NCBI RefSeq assembly: GCF_900155525.1 | Contig: NZ_LT706951.1 | Location: forward strand, 1 to 64,000 | Reading direction: 5' to 3' | Source: Mailhella massiliensis | Lineage (GTDB): Bacteria; Desulfobacterota; Desulfovibrionia; Desulfovibrionales; Desulfovibrionaceae | DNA length: 64,000 nucleotides | In this document: positions 1 through 9,161 of the stretch, piece after piece | Layout: every line of letters begins with the position of its first letter | Numbering within the stretch: the first letter of the stretch is position 1 | Made by a program: the position numbers and the translations under genes | The notes under the pieces: model-generated | Seen by the model: the letters and a program-made list of their open reading frames with translations, nothing else | What the model was told of the DNA's origin: nothing | Databases searched by the model: none

Positions 1-1050
1 CGGAAGCCCGTTTACGGGCCGCCGGTAACAGAAATGCAGATGTCAGACCGTACATGCGCCTGCCAGGGCGCGGCTGGTAAGAAAGCCTTACAGGCGCACA
101 AGAGGAACCACCGGCTATGCCGGTGGGACCCCATTTGTTTTTCTCATCCCCGATGAAACCGGTCTGGAAATCACACGGGCGGTACTGCCGAAACATGTCG
201 GCATGTTCCGGCGTTTTCCTGCGTGGCAAAACGCGGTGGGCAAAGGGGAAAGACAGAAGGGTCCGTATGCTCCGCGGGGGAGGGGGAAGTTTGTCGGAAC
301 CCGGGGGCGAGAATCGGTGAACTCTGTACGCCGGGGTGTTTTGCAGGTGCAGAGGGCGACTTTGAGCTGCGTCCGGTTCGTGCGGCTGCATGGGCCTGCT
401 GCGGCACGGGGCCTCGTTGCAGGAGAGGCGTTTTCCCCCGGCGTCTGCGGCAAGGAAGAGGGGATTCCCTTGAAGAGGTGACGCCCCGGTCAACCTATCC
501 GCCAGACACAGACTTTCACGAAGCAGTCGAGGTGCGGGGGGGGGAAGAAGCAGGCGCTCTGCCTGGTGTTTTGCAGGCTATTCCTATGCGCTTCTTAGGG
601 AACGGAAATTCCTTGTTCTCAGGCTCTACCTCTCCTGGTCGGGTATCTTTTCGTCTGCCTTGCTGAGGAGGGTGCCTGCACGGCAGGCGCTTCTGCCGGA
701 TTCGGCGTGACTTCGCACGAAGAAAATTGTTTTTGAACAAGGCCGCAGCCAAACGTCCTGCTCCGTGCCCTGTATGCGAGGGAGAGGAATGAAGGGGAAT
801 GTCCGCTTCCGCTGCCTGCCGCTTTCAGCCGATGCCGTTTTTGACCGCGGGAGGGATAACGGTCAGGAGCCGGTGTGTAATTGGAGGCAGTACAGACAGC
901 GGGAGGGGATAACCGCTGCTGAACCTGAGGAAAACTGGACTGCCTCATCATTGATGAAGAGTCCTGCAGATGGCCTATGCAGAGAATACGCGGCGCTTTG
1001 TAAATATCGTTTCCGTGCGGAAGCACTGCGTTGCATGAGAAGCGGCTGCC
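1..1050. other. Gene-free stretch at window edge
   Basis: About 1 kb of GC-rich sequence. It contains only overlapping open frames with atypical, Arg/Pro/Gly/Cys-rich translations and no recognisable motif or ordered ribosome-binding site. I see no tRNA-like fold, terminator or promoter of good quality. It may be spacer or a strongly decayed gene; the left part cannot be judged because the window starts here. Confidence 0.5.
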
Positions 1051-1587
1051 CTAAGGCGCGGGGGAGAATGCGGGTACATGAAAGCGCGACATGTCTACCC
1101 CTTCCAGTTTCAGCAGGGCTATCTTGTTGTGTATACCCCCCGCGTAGCCCGTCAGGCTTCCGCCTGCGCCTACCACACGATGACAGGGAATGATGATGGA
1201 TATGGGGTTGTGCCCCACCGCGCCGCCTACGGCCTGCGCGGACATGGTGTTCCGGTTCATCAGCAGGGCCGCGCGTTCGGCGAGGCTGCCGTAGGTGGTT
1301 ACCTCTCCGTAGGGGATACGGCACAGCTCCTTCCAGATGAGCTGTCGGAAGGCGCTGCCCGAAGGGGCGAGCGGCAGTTCCTCCGGGGATGTTTTTTCCC
1401 CGGCAAAGTATCTGTCGAGCCAGGCTCGGGCCTGTGCCAGCACAGGGCATCCCGGATCGGGCAGAAGCGGTTCACGCAGGGTACTTTGAAAATATTTCTG
1501 CCCATCCAGCCACAGACCCGTGAGACGGAGTCCGTCTCCGGCTACGGTCAACGGGCCTACGGGAGAGAGATAACGGATGAAATACAT
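1051..1587 (-). CDS. ogt: Methylated-DNA--protein-cysteine methyltransferase (Ogt/Ada-C type)
   Basis: A 178-residue suicide repair enzyme that moves the alkyl group from O6-alkylguanine in DNA to its own cysteine. The active-site motif IIIPCHRVVG lies near the C-terminus, with the nucleophile at about Cys135. It is preceded by the DNA-binding helix region (PYGEVTTYGSLAE, then SAQAVGGAVGHNP with the Asn-Pro typical of the family). The open frame extends upstream to 1764, but the ATG at 1587 has AAGGAGA seven bases before it and matches the usual family length, so I use that start. It stands alone, divergent from ddh. The N-terminal domain is the short Ogt type without the Ada zinc domain. Confidence 0.93.
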   Translation of the reverse strand: MYFIRYLSPVGPLTVAGDGLRLTGLWLDGQKYFQSTLREPLLPDPGCPVLAQARAWLDRYFAGEKTSPEELPLAPSGSAFRQLIWKELCRIPYGEVTTYGSLAERAALLMNRNTMSAQAVGGAVGHNPISIIIPCHRVVGAGGSLTGYAGGIHNKIALLKLEGVDMSRFHVPAFSPAP

Positions 1588-1773
1588 GCGGTCTCCTTGG
1601 CAGGCGCTATTGTGGCATATTCCTGAAGCGACTTCCAGCACGGTACGGCGGCACGGGCAGCGGAACCTTCGGATTTTTTCTGTCTTCAGTCTTTGCTGGT
1701 ATGCCCGGTCATTCTTCGTGCACGGAAGCCGGGCAATTTTTTCTCGCGGGAATTTTATCCACAAAAGTTAATT

Positions 1774-1787
1774 TTACAATAATGTAA
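1774..1787. promoter_or_regulatory. Inverted repeat TTACA-N4-TGTAA upstream of ddh
   Basis: The sequence TTACAATAATGTAA has perfect 5-base arms. It lies in an AT-rich stretch between ogt and ddh, immediately before a TATAAT at 1790-1795. It looks like a repressor or activator half-site pair. The regulator is not identifiable from the sequence. Confidence 0.35.
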
Positions 1788-1844
1788 CCTATAATACGAA
1801 AAAATATCATTTTGGAGAACTGTTTTTCAAAAATGTCATTTTTC

Positions 1845-1872
1845 TTGACTTTTCAGGCTAATTTCGTATCTT
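1845..1872 (+). promoter_or_regulatory. Candidate sigma-70 promoter of ddh
   Basis: TTGACT (1845-1850) and TATCTT (1867-1872) are separated by 16 bases. The element sits 43 bases before the chosen ddh start. A second possible -10 element, TATAAT, is at 1790-1795. Confidence 0.45.
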
Positions 1873-1914
1873 TCTGAAAAAGCCAACGACAACTTCATCA
1901 TGGAGTATTTTTTC

Positions 1915-2904
1915 ATGTCCAAGATCAGAATCGGTATTGTGGGCTACGGCAATCTCGGCCGTGGCGTGGAACTGGCCGTTGCGGCCAACCCCGATCAGGA
2001 ACTGGTGGCGGTGTTTTCCCGCCGTGCTCCTTCCACGGTGAAGATTCTCACCGAAGGCGTGCCCGTGTGCCCGCTGGCCGATGTGGCGGCCTGGAAGGGA
2101 AAAATTGACGTCATGATTCTCTGCGGCGGCAGCGCCACCGACCTGCCCGAACAGACTCCTGCTCTGGCGGCGCTGTTCAACGTGGTGGACAGCTTCGATA
2201 CCCATGCCAATATTCCCGCGCATTTTGCCGACGTGGACGCAGCTGCACAGAAGGCCGGAACCGTAGGCATCATTTCCGTGGGCTGGGACCCCGGCATGTT
2301 CTCCCTGAACCGCCTGTATGCCAACTGCATCCTGCCCGACGGGCACGACTACACCTTCTGGGGGCGCGGCGTCAGTCAGGGGCATTCTGATGCCATCCGC
2401 CGTGTGAAGGGCGTGCTGGATGCCCGTCAGTACACCGTGCCGGTGCCTGCCGCCATGGAAGCCGTGCGCAGCGGCAGCAATCCTGAACTCACCACCCGCC
2501 AGAAGCATACCCGTGAATGCTTCGTGGTTGCCGCCGAAGGTGCGGACAAGGCCGCCATCGAGCATGAAATCAAAACCATGCCCAATTACTTCGACGAGTA
2601 TGACACCACGGTGACCTTCATCACTCAGGAAGAGCTGGACCGCGACCACAAGGGTATTCCCCATGGCGGTTTCGTCATCCGTACCGGCAACACCGGTCTG
2701 CACGGTGAAACGAAGCATGTCATCGAATATTCCCTGAAGCTCGGCTCCAACCCCGAATTCACCTCCAGCGTGCTGGCGGCCTATGCCCGCGCCGCCTACC
2801 GTCTGGCACAGAAGGGCGAAAAGGGCGCGAAGACCGTGTTCGACATTGCTCCTGCTCTGCTTTCTCCCCGCGACGGCACCGATCTGCGCGCTCATCTGCT
2901 TTAA
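1915..2904 (+). CDS. ddh: meso-Diaminopimelate D-dehydrogenase
   Basis: A 329-residue NADPH-dependent enzyme that converts L-tetrahydrodipicolinate plus ammonia to meso-diaminopimelate in one step. This supplies lysine and peptidoglycan and bypasses the succinylase/acetylase branches. The N-terminal Rossmann motif is GIVGYGNLGRGVE. The family signatures DSFDTHANIP, SVGWDPGMFSLNR, WGRGVSQGHSDAIRR and the C-terminal ARAAYRL are all present. The frame opens at an ATG at 1900, but GGAG at 1902-1905 lies nine bases before the ATG at 1915, so the protein should begin MSKIRIGIV. It is a single-gene unit with its own terminator. Confidence 0.95.
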   Translation: MSKIRIGIVGYGNLGRGVELAVAANPDQELVAVFSRRAPSTVKILTEGVPVCPLADVAAWKGKIDVMILCGGSATDLPEQTPALAALFNVVDSFDTHANIPAHFADVDAAAQKAGTVGIISVGWDPGMFSLNRLYANCILPDGHDYTFWGRGVSQGHSDAIRRVKGVLDARQYTVPVPAAMEAVRSGSNPELTTRQKHTRECFVVAAEGADKAAIEHEIKTMPNYFDEYDTTVTFITQEELDRDHKGIPHGGFVIRTGNTGLHGETKHVIEYSLKLGSNPEFTSSVLAAYARAAYRLAQKGEKGAKTVFDIAPALLSPRDGTDLRAHLL

Positions 2905-2934
2905 TGTTCATGGCCCGTAGCCTGAACCTTCCGT

Positions 2935-2972
2935 AAAAAATGCCCGCCGCTTATTGTCGGCGGGCATTTTTT
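2935..2972 (+). terminator. Rho-independent terminator after ddh
   Basis: The stem TGCCCGCCG / CGGCGGGCA (9 bp, 8-base loop) is flanked by six As and six Ts, so it can act on both strands. It lies 31 bases after the ddh stop. Confidence 0.9.
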
Positions 2973-3013
2973 ACGCTTTTTGCCCCGGAGGGCGTAATGG
3001 AATGATAATGCCG

Positions 3014-3801
3014 TCAGTTCAGGCCGAAGAATCGTTCTGCGTTGTTGTATAGAATGTTTTCCGCCTGTTCCGGGCACGGTTTTTCCAGGTACAGGGCACA
3101 CGGGGAGAGGCGGGAGCGTACAGAATCCTGTCGCGCAGCATGGAGGTTGCCGCTTTGATGTAGCCTGCGTTCCTGCACCGTGCAGGGCGTAGACGTCGGG
3201 AAAGCGGCAGGCGCTGGTGCCGGACGGAGACTTTCTCCCAAGGCCGCAGGCATGGCGGAAGGGTATTTTTCCGCCGGAGAAAGGCCGTGGCCATGTTGCC
3301 CGCATGAACGGATCTGCGGAATTTGAGCACAGGTCTGCGGAAGCCGCCGCAGGAGATGACGGCGGGATGTTGTTCTGTTCGCAGAAGTCGTGCACGGGAA
3401 AGAGGTTTTCATCGTCGATCGCCACGCCGTGGCCCCCGGTTTCATGAATGCGTGATGCAGGGGCCGTCCAGCACATACGTCGGAGAGGCAGCGTTTCCTC
3501 GCTTCCTTCGGGCGCCATGTCCGAGAAAAAGGCCGGGCCAGTTTTCGGGCCGTTTCGGCAGTTCATCGGTTTCACGGCTGTGGGAGTTCTTGCGGATGGG
3601 CCACTCCGTCATGTCTCCGCCCCTGTTCCTTTTCTCGAAGAGTTTTTCCATGGGGCTTTTTTCATGGGGGGAAAGCTTCATGCCGAAGGCCCTGCAGAAA
3701 TGTTTCAGAGCGAAGGGCTTTTCCTCTTCCCTGTCGCACATGTTGCCCTTGCCCGGATGGGGCGCGAATACGGGACGCGGGCGGACGTCGATGACTTTCA
3801 T
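3014..3801 (-). pseudogene. Frameshifted amidohydrolase-family pseudogene
   Basis: Fragments of one protein can be read in order on the minus strand but in different frames. The N-terminus at 3801 starts MKVIDVRPRPVFAP and continues FCRAFGMKLSP, RPENWPGLFLG and VLDGPCI. Next come DDENLFPVHDFCEQNNIP, then MLRDRILY, then the C-terminal ENILYNNAERFFGLN ending at 3014. Together they follow the order of amidohydrolase_2 TIM-barrel proteins: an N-terminal IDxR strand, the 'YPGRF' segment, the 'YPLYDFCE' segment, the 'RDRILFGS' segment and the terminal 'NAxRxxGL'. At least three frame changes and several lost segments are needed, so the gene cannot make an intact enzyme. The substrate of the ancestor is unknown. 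Confidence 0.72.
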
Positions 3802-4130
3802 GACGGAGTCAGGGTGGGAAAATTGGGAGAGGATGACGTCCGCGGCGGGGGAAGGCGCGGACGCCGGGGCAGATGGAGCCGATAAGTCCGTGACATGCCA
3901 GAACCGGAACAGGGGCCAGACTCATGTTATGGAAGGTGAAGGGCTCGCCCCGGAAAGCGGCAGGGGACAGCCTTCATACGGGAACACTATACGGATGCGA
4001 ACGTCGTATGGCCTTGACGGAACAGGTACGGCAGGCCATATCTATAACTGTGACTTTTCCCCGGCGTGCGTCTCTTCGTCGGACTTTCCGGGGCGGCAAG
4101 CAACAGGCTTTCGGGCACAAGGAGCGCATC

Positions 4131-5135
4131 ATGGAATATACGGAAGTCGGCGTCATCATTCTGACGTACAATGACTGGAAAAACACCCTGGCCTGCCTTG
4201 CGTGCGTTCATGCCCAGAGCGGGCTGCCGCGCCGCATCGTCGTGTGCGACAACGGCTCTGAAAACGAGGTGGCCGACCGCATTCTGGAAGGCTGGAGCGC
4301 TCTTGCCGAGCAGGCGGGGCTGCCCGCTCCGGTGGAGGTCTACGGCTCCGATTCCTCCCCTGCGCCGCTGGTGCTTCTGCGCCGTGAGGAGCCGGAAAGC
4401 ATCGGCGGGGCCATGAATGCGGGTATGCGCTTTCTGCTGTACGACAGGGAATGCCGGTCCTTCTGGCTTCTGCGCAACGACGCGAGGCCGGAATCCTTTG
4501 CGCTTGCGGCGCTCTTGCGTCATCTGGAGGACGACGACCTCAAGCTTCCCATAGGCATGGTGGGGTCCACGCAGCTTGTGAAGGATTCCGACGTGCTGGA
4601 ATGTGCCGCCGGAGGGCGCTGGAGCCGGTGGACGGGCGATCAGATTCCGCTGGACAAGGGGCTTGAGCGGCATGGTCTTTCCGATAGAAAGGACATTGCA
4701 GCGAAGCTTGACTATGTATCCGACGCTTCCTGCCTCATCACCCGGGCCATGGCCGAGGACATAGGGCTTTTCGACGAGCGTTTCAGCGGATTCTATGAAG
4801 ATGTGGAATACGGACTGCGCGCCAGAAAGGGCGGATACGCCCTGAACTGGGCGCCCGGCGCTCTGGTGCGGCGTATGGACTGTTCCACCGAAGGGCTGAC
4901 GCCTTTTCTGAGCGTCACCGACGACCCGGAACTCGATCCTAGGGACGACATGAATTTTATCCGGGCTCGCTTTTACCTGCTCCGGCGTGCGCATCCCTTT
5001 GCGCTTCCCTTCATGCTGCTTCTGCTTCCTTTTTCCTGGCGTACGTTCCGTTCGCGCAAGGGGCGTTTTTTCATGGTCATGCGTGCGGCGCTGGATGGAG
5101 CCGCGGGCCGCATGAAGGAGAGGCAGACTGCGTAA
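4131..5135 (+). CDS. Family 2 glycosyltransferase, rhamnosyltransferase-like
   Basis: A 334-residue GT-A fold glycosyltransferase. The N-terminal strand VGVIILTYNDWKNTLACL and the acidic nucleotide-sugar region VVCDNGSENE are clear. The acceptor-side signature SCLITRAMAEDIGLFDERF followed by FYEDVEYGLRARKGGY resembles WbbL-type rhamnosyltransferases. The C-terminal end carries a hydrophobic stretch (FALPFMLLLLPFSW), perhaps a membrane anchor. The frame is open from 3924, but AAGGAG lies six bases before the ATG at 4131 and the conserved strand starts right after it. It sits alone, far from the capsule cluster, so the glycan it serves is unknown. The family call is firm; the sugar is a guess. 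Confidence 0.85.
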   Translation: MEYTEVGVIILTYNDWKNTLACLACVHAQSGLPRRIVVCDNGSENEVADRILEGWSALAEQAGLPAPVEVYGSDSSPAPLVLLRREEPESIGGAMNAGMRFLLYDRECRSFWLLRNDARPESFALAALLRHLEDDDLKLPIGMVGSTQLVKDSDVLECAAGGRWSRWTGDQIPLDKGLERHGLSDRKDIAAKLDYVSDASCLITRAMAEDIGLFDERFSGFYEDVEYGLRARKGGYALNWAPGALVRRMDCSTEGLTPFLSVTDDPELDPRDDMNFIRARFYLLRRAHPFALPFMLLLLPFSWRTFRSRKGRFFMVMRAALDGAAGRMKERQTA

Positions 5136-5383
5136 CCGACGCGGTGGAAGAAAGCTTTCCCGTGAGAACGCGGGCCGTGTGCCTTGTCACCTCAAGGCTC
5201 TCTTCCGGCTTCTGAAGCGTTTTCCGGGCGTGCCTTCCGGCGGAGCAGCCTTTACTGTTTGGACCGGGCAGGCCCCGCAGCAAGACTGTTCCGGCCGCGG
5301 ATGCTTTCCCTTCGGGCGGCAGGAGGGGGGACCGCTCTGCAGATCGTCGGGGCGGAAGAGGTTTTTTGTGTGTGCCGGGCATG

Positions 5384-5419
5384 AAAAAAGCCCCGCTTCC
5401 TGCGAAGCGGGGCTTTTTC
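5384..5419 (-). terminator. Rho-independent terminator after ribB
   Basis: The stem AAAAAAGCCCCGCTTC / GAAGCGGGGCTTTTT has a tight loop and lies ten bases beyond the ribB stop on the minus strand. A- and T-tracts on both sides allow it to act also on the plus strand. Confidence 0.88.
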
Positions 5420-5428
5420 GTCGGAAAA

Positions 5429-6082
5429 TCAGTTTTTGCCTTCCATTTCCATGCGGTACTGTGCCACGTCGTCAACCGTGGCAAGAGGCATGTTGTGGGC
5501 GCGGGCGAATTCCGCCACCTCGGGCAGGCGGGCCATGGTGCCGTTTTCCAGCGTGAGTTCACAAAGCACGCCTGCGGGGGTGAAGCCCGCCATGCGGCAC
5601 AGATCCACCGTCACTTCCGTATGGCCTCTGCGTTCGAGCACGCCGTTGGGCCTGGCACGCAGGGGGAAGACATGGCCGGGGCGGTGCAGGTCTTCAGGTT
5701 TCGCATCGGGCGCGATGGCGGCCTTTACGGTGGTGACTCTGTCTGCGGCGGAAACGCCGGTGGTCACGCCTTCGGCGGCTTCAATGGTCACGGTGAAGGC
5801 GGTATGGTTTTTGTTGGTGTTGTTCTGCACCATGGGGGGCAGATCCAGTGCATTGGCCTTTTCGTCGGTGAGGCACAGGCACACGATGCCGCTGCATTCG
5901 CGGATGAGCAGGGCCATCTGAGCGGGCGTGAGCGTTTCGGCGGCGTAGATGAGATCGCCTTCGTTTTCCCGGTCCTCATCGTCTACGATGAGGACGCCGT
6001 TGCCCGCCTTCAGGGAGGCGATGGCGCGTTCTACGCGTTCACGGGGAGAACCGAAGGATTCAAGGATGGAGAGCTGACGCAT
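5429..6082 (-). CDS. ribB: 3,4-Dihydroxy-2-butanone-4-phosphate synthase
   Basis: A 217-residue enzyme that makes the four-carbon precursor of riboflavin from ribulose 5-phosphate. The substrate/metal loop [12 protein letters not shown] is near residue 35. [19 protein letters not shown] and the [10 protein letters not shown] signature (with catalytic His) follow, ending in the RHG-like [12 protein letters not shown]. It is the single-domain form, not fused to GTP cyclohydrolase II. The frame continues upstream into the riboswitch. The ATG at 6082 is chosen because AAAGGAG lies just before it and the protein starts MRQLSI. The gene is alone behind an FMN riboswitch, so it is expected to be turned down when FMN is abundant. 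Confidence 0.95.
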   Translation of the reverse strand: MRQLSILESFGSPRERVERAIASLKAGNGVLIVDDEDRENEGDLIYAAETLTPAQMALLIRECSGIVCLCLTDEKANALDLPPMVQNNTNKNHTAFTVTIEAAEGVTTGVSAADRVTTVKAAIAPDAKPEDLHRPGHVFPLRARPNGVLERRGHTEVTVDLCRMAGFTPAGVLCELTLENGTMARLPEVAEFARAHNMPLATVDDVAQYRMEMEGKN

Positions 6083-6174
6083 GACAAACTCCTTTGGGAG
6101 AATATCCGGCATCAGGGCGGCATAAGGCACTGGGAGAGAGGAGAGGGGGACGCCCCGCAAAGGAGGCCTGCGAT

Positions 6175-6310
6175 CCATTCTCTTTCGTCCGGACTGTTAC
6201 CGTCGGCCCCGGAATTTCACCGGATCTGCGGCTCTTCCCATGAAGAACCGCCCGCGGGCTTCCGGCATCGCCGGATCACCGCCGGTGGGGACTTTCACCC
6301 CGCCCTGAGA
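6175..6310 (-). promoter_or_regulatory. FMN riboswitch (RFN element) controlling ribB
   Basis: Read on the minus strand from 6310, the element starts TCAGGGCGGGGTGAAAGTCC, followed by CACCGGCGGTGAT. Later come GCCCGCGGGC, GATCCGGTGAAATTCCGG and GCCGACGGTAACAGTC, and it closes with CGGACGAAAGAGAA. These are the conserved blocks of the RFN element in the right order. No terminator hairpin with a T-tract separates it from ribB. Instead CTCCTTTG at 6158-6165 (minus strand) is the exact complement of the CAAAGGAG ribosome-binding site at 6089-6096, which points to control of translation. Confidence 0.93.
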
Positions 6311-6419
6311 AATATGGAATTATTTTTAATACGTTCCCGTCCTGTGTCAAGAGGCTGTGCGGCCTTTCGGCGGAACTTCCGCATATTCTTTATGCGTATT
6401 CTGCCCGGGAGCTGTTGAG

Positions 6420-7162
6420 CCATGCAGAGGGCAGGCAGGATACGCCGCATCCGCAAGGCCGGCGAGGGGCGACAGGGAGGAAGAGACAGAAAGGCGGGAC
6501 AAGTTCACTTACGACGGACTGAGGCCGCGTTTCGTCTTCCTGACTGTGATTCCTCGTTTCTTCCGACCGTTGCTGCGGCTTTTTTTTGAGAGCGGAGCGG
6601 TTTACGGGCCTGTCCCCGGAGGCGTGTCGCCCGCAGGAATGCTGCGCCTGACGGGAAAATACGAAGCACGGCTGTTTGGGGCAGGCGGAAAGGAGGACCG
6701 GGGAACAGGCAAGACGGCCGTGCCTGCTGCCTGGGCAGCTATGCCGGAGCGTATCGGAAAATGTATTTTTCCGATGTCGAGAGACTCCTGTGCATGTGGG
6801 CGAGGAAAAACGTTTTTTTTCCCGCAGGCGGCATCAGAGGGGACATTCGGAGCCGTGTTGATCCGTTTTTTTCCGAAAGGGGGCGGAGCAGATCCGGCAG
6901 GAGGTCGGGCTTTTGTGTTTTTCTGAAAATTTCGATGAAGAACGCACCTGGGACATGCAGGGATACGGTCTGTGGAACACCTGCCGCCTCCCGGTTTGCC
7001 CATCGGAAGGAGAGAAATAACGGTGCCTCCCCGCAGAGCCGTGATGTGCAGAGATTGGCGGGCGCTGCGCGATGGGGAAAAAAACGCGTCCTGATGCCGT
7101 ATGCCTCCGATCTTCGGGGAGATGGCCTGCGCGCGATGTGCACGGGGCCGTACTCTCCGCCG
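6420..7162. other. Gene-free stretch between the riboswitch and tyrS
   Basis: About 740 bases with only overlapping low-quality open frames on both strands. I see no protein motif, tRNA or terminator. It is expected to hold the ribB promoter near its left end and leader sequence of tyrS at its right end. Confidence 0.45.
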
Positions 7163-7191
7163 TTGACAGAGGCGTCCAAGCCTGCGACAAT
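7163..7191 (+). promoter_or_regulatory. Candidate sigma-70 promoter of tyrS
   Basis: TTGACA (7163-7168) and GACAAT (7186-7191) are separated by exactly 17 bases, about 80 bases before the tyrS start. No T-box leader is apparent between promoter and gene. Confidence 0.5.
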
Positions 7192-7274
7192 GCCTGCTTG
7201 CCCGGCTTCCGGCCCGTCCGGCGGACCGGCAGTAATTACCATTCAGCGCCGCTAGCGGCAGGAGCAATACAGTG

Positions 7275-8471
7275 ATGACCATTGACGAACAGGTAAAGAT
7301 CATACGTCGCGGCATCGTGGACCTTGTGAGCGAGGAAGACCTCCGCAAGAAACTGGCCCGCGACAAGCCCTTGAACATCAAGGTCGGTTTCGACCCCACC
7401 GCCCCCGACCTGCATCTCGGGCATACCGTGGTCATCCATAAGATGCGCCAGTTCCAGGAGCTGGGGCACAACGTCACCTTCCTCATCGGTGATTTCACCG
7501 GCCGTATCGGCGACCCTTCGGGCAAGTCCAAGACCCGTCCTCCGCTGACCGAAGAAGAAGTGAAGGCCAATGCCGAAACCTACAAGGAACAGGTCTTCAA
7601 AATTCTTGACCCCGAAAAGACCACCGTGGGCTTCAACTCCGAATGGGGCGACAAGCTCACTCCCGCCGAATTCCTGCGTCTCATGTCCAGCTGCACTGTG
7701 GCGCGCATGATGGAACGCGACGACTTCGCCAAGCGCTACCGCGAAAATTCGCCCATCGCCATTCATGAATTCATGTACCCCCTGCTTCAGGCCTACGACT
7801 CCGTCATGCTGCATACGGACGTGGAAATGGGCGGTACCGACCAGATCTTCAACCTGCTCATGGGCCGCACGCTTCAGGGACACTACGGCATGGAAGCCCA
7901 GTGCGCGCTCACCATGCCGCTGCTGGTGGGGCTGGACGGCGAGCGCAAGATGTCCAAGTCCTACGGCAACTACATAGGCGTGATGGAAGCTCCTTCCGAC
8001 CAGTTCGGCAAGGCCATGTCCATTTCCGACGATCTCATGTGGAACTGGTACGAGCTTATTTCCGTGAAGTCTCTTGAGGAAATCGCCGACATGAAGGCCC
8101 GCGTGCAGGCCGGTTCCCTCCATCCCAAGCTGGTGAAGGAAGAGCTCGCCATGGAAATCGTGGCCCGCTATCACGGCCAGGAAGCCGCCGTTGCCGCACG
8201 CGAAGGCTTCAACAACGTGTTCACCAGGGGCGGCATTCCCGAAGACGCCATTACCTGGAGCGTGAACAGCGCGGAAGACGACTGTTCCCCCGTGGCCATT
8301 CTTGCGGCCACCGGCCTTGTGCCCTCCCGTGGCGAGGCCAAGCGCAAGATTGCGGCCGGTTCCCTCAAAGTGAACGGCGAGAAGCTCACCGACGGCCTCA
8401 CCGCTCTGCCCGCCGGGGAGTATACGCTCAAGTACGGCAAGAAGGGCTTTGTGGTCCTTACCGTAAAGTAG
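7275..8471 (+). CDS. tyrS: Tyrosine--tRNA ligase
   Basis: A 398-residue class I aminoacyl-tRNA synthetase. The HIGH-type motif is [10 protein letters not shown] near residue 47 and the KMSKS loop is [10 protein letters not shown] near residue 231. GGTDQIFN of the tyrosine pocket is present. A C-terminal S4 RNA-binding domain ([20 protein letters not shown]) closes the protein. The length and insertions match the TyrZ-like subgroup. GTG at 7272 directly precedes the ATG at 7275; AGGAG at 7260-7264 could serve either, and I take the ATG. The next gene follows after eight bases, so the two are probably co-transcribed up to the terminator at 8955. Confidence 0.97.
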   Translation: MTIDEQVKIIRRGIVDLVSEEDLRKKLARDKPLNIKVGFDPTAPDLHLGHTVVIHKMRQFQELGHNVTFLIGDFTGRIGDPSGKSKTRPPLTEEEVKANAETYKEQVFKILDPEKTTVGFNSEWGDKLTPAEFLRLMSSCTVARMMERDDFAKRYRENSPIAIHEFMYPLLQAYDSVMLHTDVEMGGTDQIFNLLMGRTLQGHYGMEAQCALTMPLLVGLDGERKMSKSYGNYIGVMEAPSDQFGKAMSISDDLMWNWYELISVKSLEEIADMKARVQAGSLHPKLVKEELAMEIVARYHGQEAAVAAREGFNNVFTRGGIPEDAITWSVNSAEDDCSPVAILAATGLVPSRGEAKRKIAAGSLKVNGEKLTDGLTALPAGEYTLKYGKKGFVVLTVK

Positions 8472-8479
8472 GCTGTGCC

Positions 8480-8839
8480 ATGAACGACATCAAGCCGGAA
8501 CCTTTCGGCCGCTGTGCCGGAAACCGCTGCCCGGGCCGTTGCCCCTATCGCGACCCGGAACTCATGACGGCGGAAGGCCACGCAGCGCTGCTTGACGGCG
8601 TACGCCCCGCCGAAGGGGAACCGTGGCCCGCCAAGGTGGTGCATGTGCTCCTTCAGCCGGAGGAAAGCATCGTGGATGTGCCCCGTGTCAAGGCCAAGAA
8701 CGTGGGCATACTGCTCAGAACGCTGGGGCTGAGGCAGGGAACGGCCATCGTTGCCTGCGGAGATACGCTGCTGACGCCGGACACGCCCCTTTATCCCAAC
8801 CAGCATGTGCTGGTAAGAACGGTGATGAGCAGCGGCTAG
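8480..8839 (+). CDS. Small ThiS/MoaD-like beta-grasp protein with Cys-rich N-terminus
   Basis: A 119-residue protein. The C-terminal two thirds (VVHVLLQPEESIVDVP, KNVGILLRTLGLRQGTAIVACGD, PLYPNQHVLVRTVMSSG) have the strand-helix-strand layout of ThiS/MoaD sulfur-carrier proteins. These end in a diglycine, but this one ends in Ser-Ser-Gly. The N-terminus carries Cys12, Cys17 and Cys21 (RCAGNRCPGRCPY), which could bind a metal or thiol. It directly follows tyrS by eight bases and shares its terminator. The fold assignment is my inference from pattern. A role in tRNA or cofactor thiolation is possible but not shown, and the missing Gly-Gly argues against a classical carrier. Confidence 0.6.
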   Translation: MNDIKPEPFGRCAGNRCPGRCPYRDPELMTAEGHAALLDGVRPAEGEPWPAKVVHVLLQPEESIVDVPRVKAKNVGILLRTLGLRQGTAIVACGDTLLTPDTPLYPNQHVLVRTVMSSG

Positions 8840-8954
8840 CTTCCTCTCGGAGAGGGAGGCGCGGCGTCAGACGGGGCTTTTCCCCTTTTTGTTGCGGCCG
8901 ACCGGGCAAAGTTCGGAATAGTTATTTTTACCCCTGTGTAATGTATATTTTTAA

Positions 8955-8981
8955 GGCGGAGCCATGTGCTCCGCTTTTTTT
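8955..8981 (+). terminator. Rho-independent terminator after the tyrS operon
   Basis: The stem GCGGAGC / GCTCCGC has a five-base loop (CATGT) and is followed by seven Ts. Confidence 0.85.
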
Positions 8982-9036
8982 ATGGGCAAAAACGGAAGCA
9001 TTTATTTTCCGCATGTTTCGGATAGGATTTTCCGAT

Positions 9037-9065
9037 TTGTCAAAAGAATGCGCGAAAAATATATA
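9037..9065 (+). promoter_or_regulatory. Candidate promoter of the tctCAB operon
   Basis: TTGTCA (9037-9042), 17 bases, then TATATA (9060-9065), in an AT-rich stretch about 100 bases before tctC. TATACT at 9062-9067 is an alternative -10 element. Confidence 0.4.
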
Positions 9066-9161
9066 CTGAAATAAATCATGACAGGTCCGGTTGTCAGGAA
9101 ACGGCGGAAACGCCGCAAGAGTGCGTCCGGACGGCACCTTAAATTCCCTTCAGGAGATGTT

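Noticed and set aside
6602-7570. A 322-codon minus-strand frame before and over tyrS
   Set aside because: It overlaps the tyrS start on the other strand and contains no recognisable domain.
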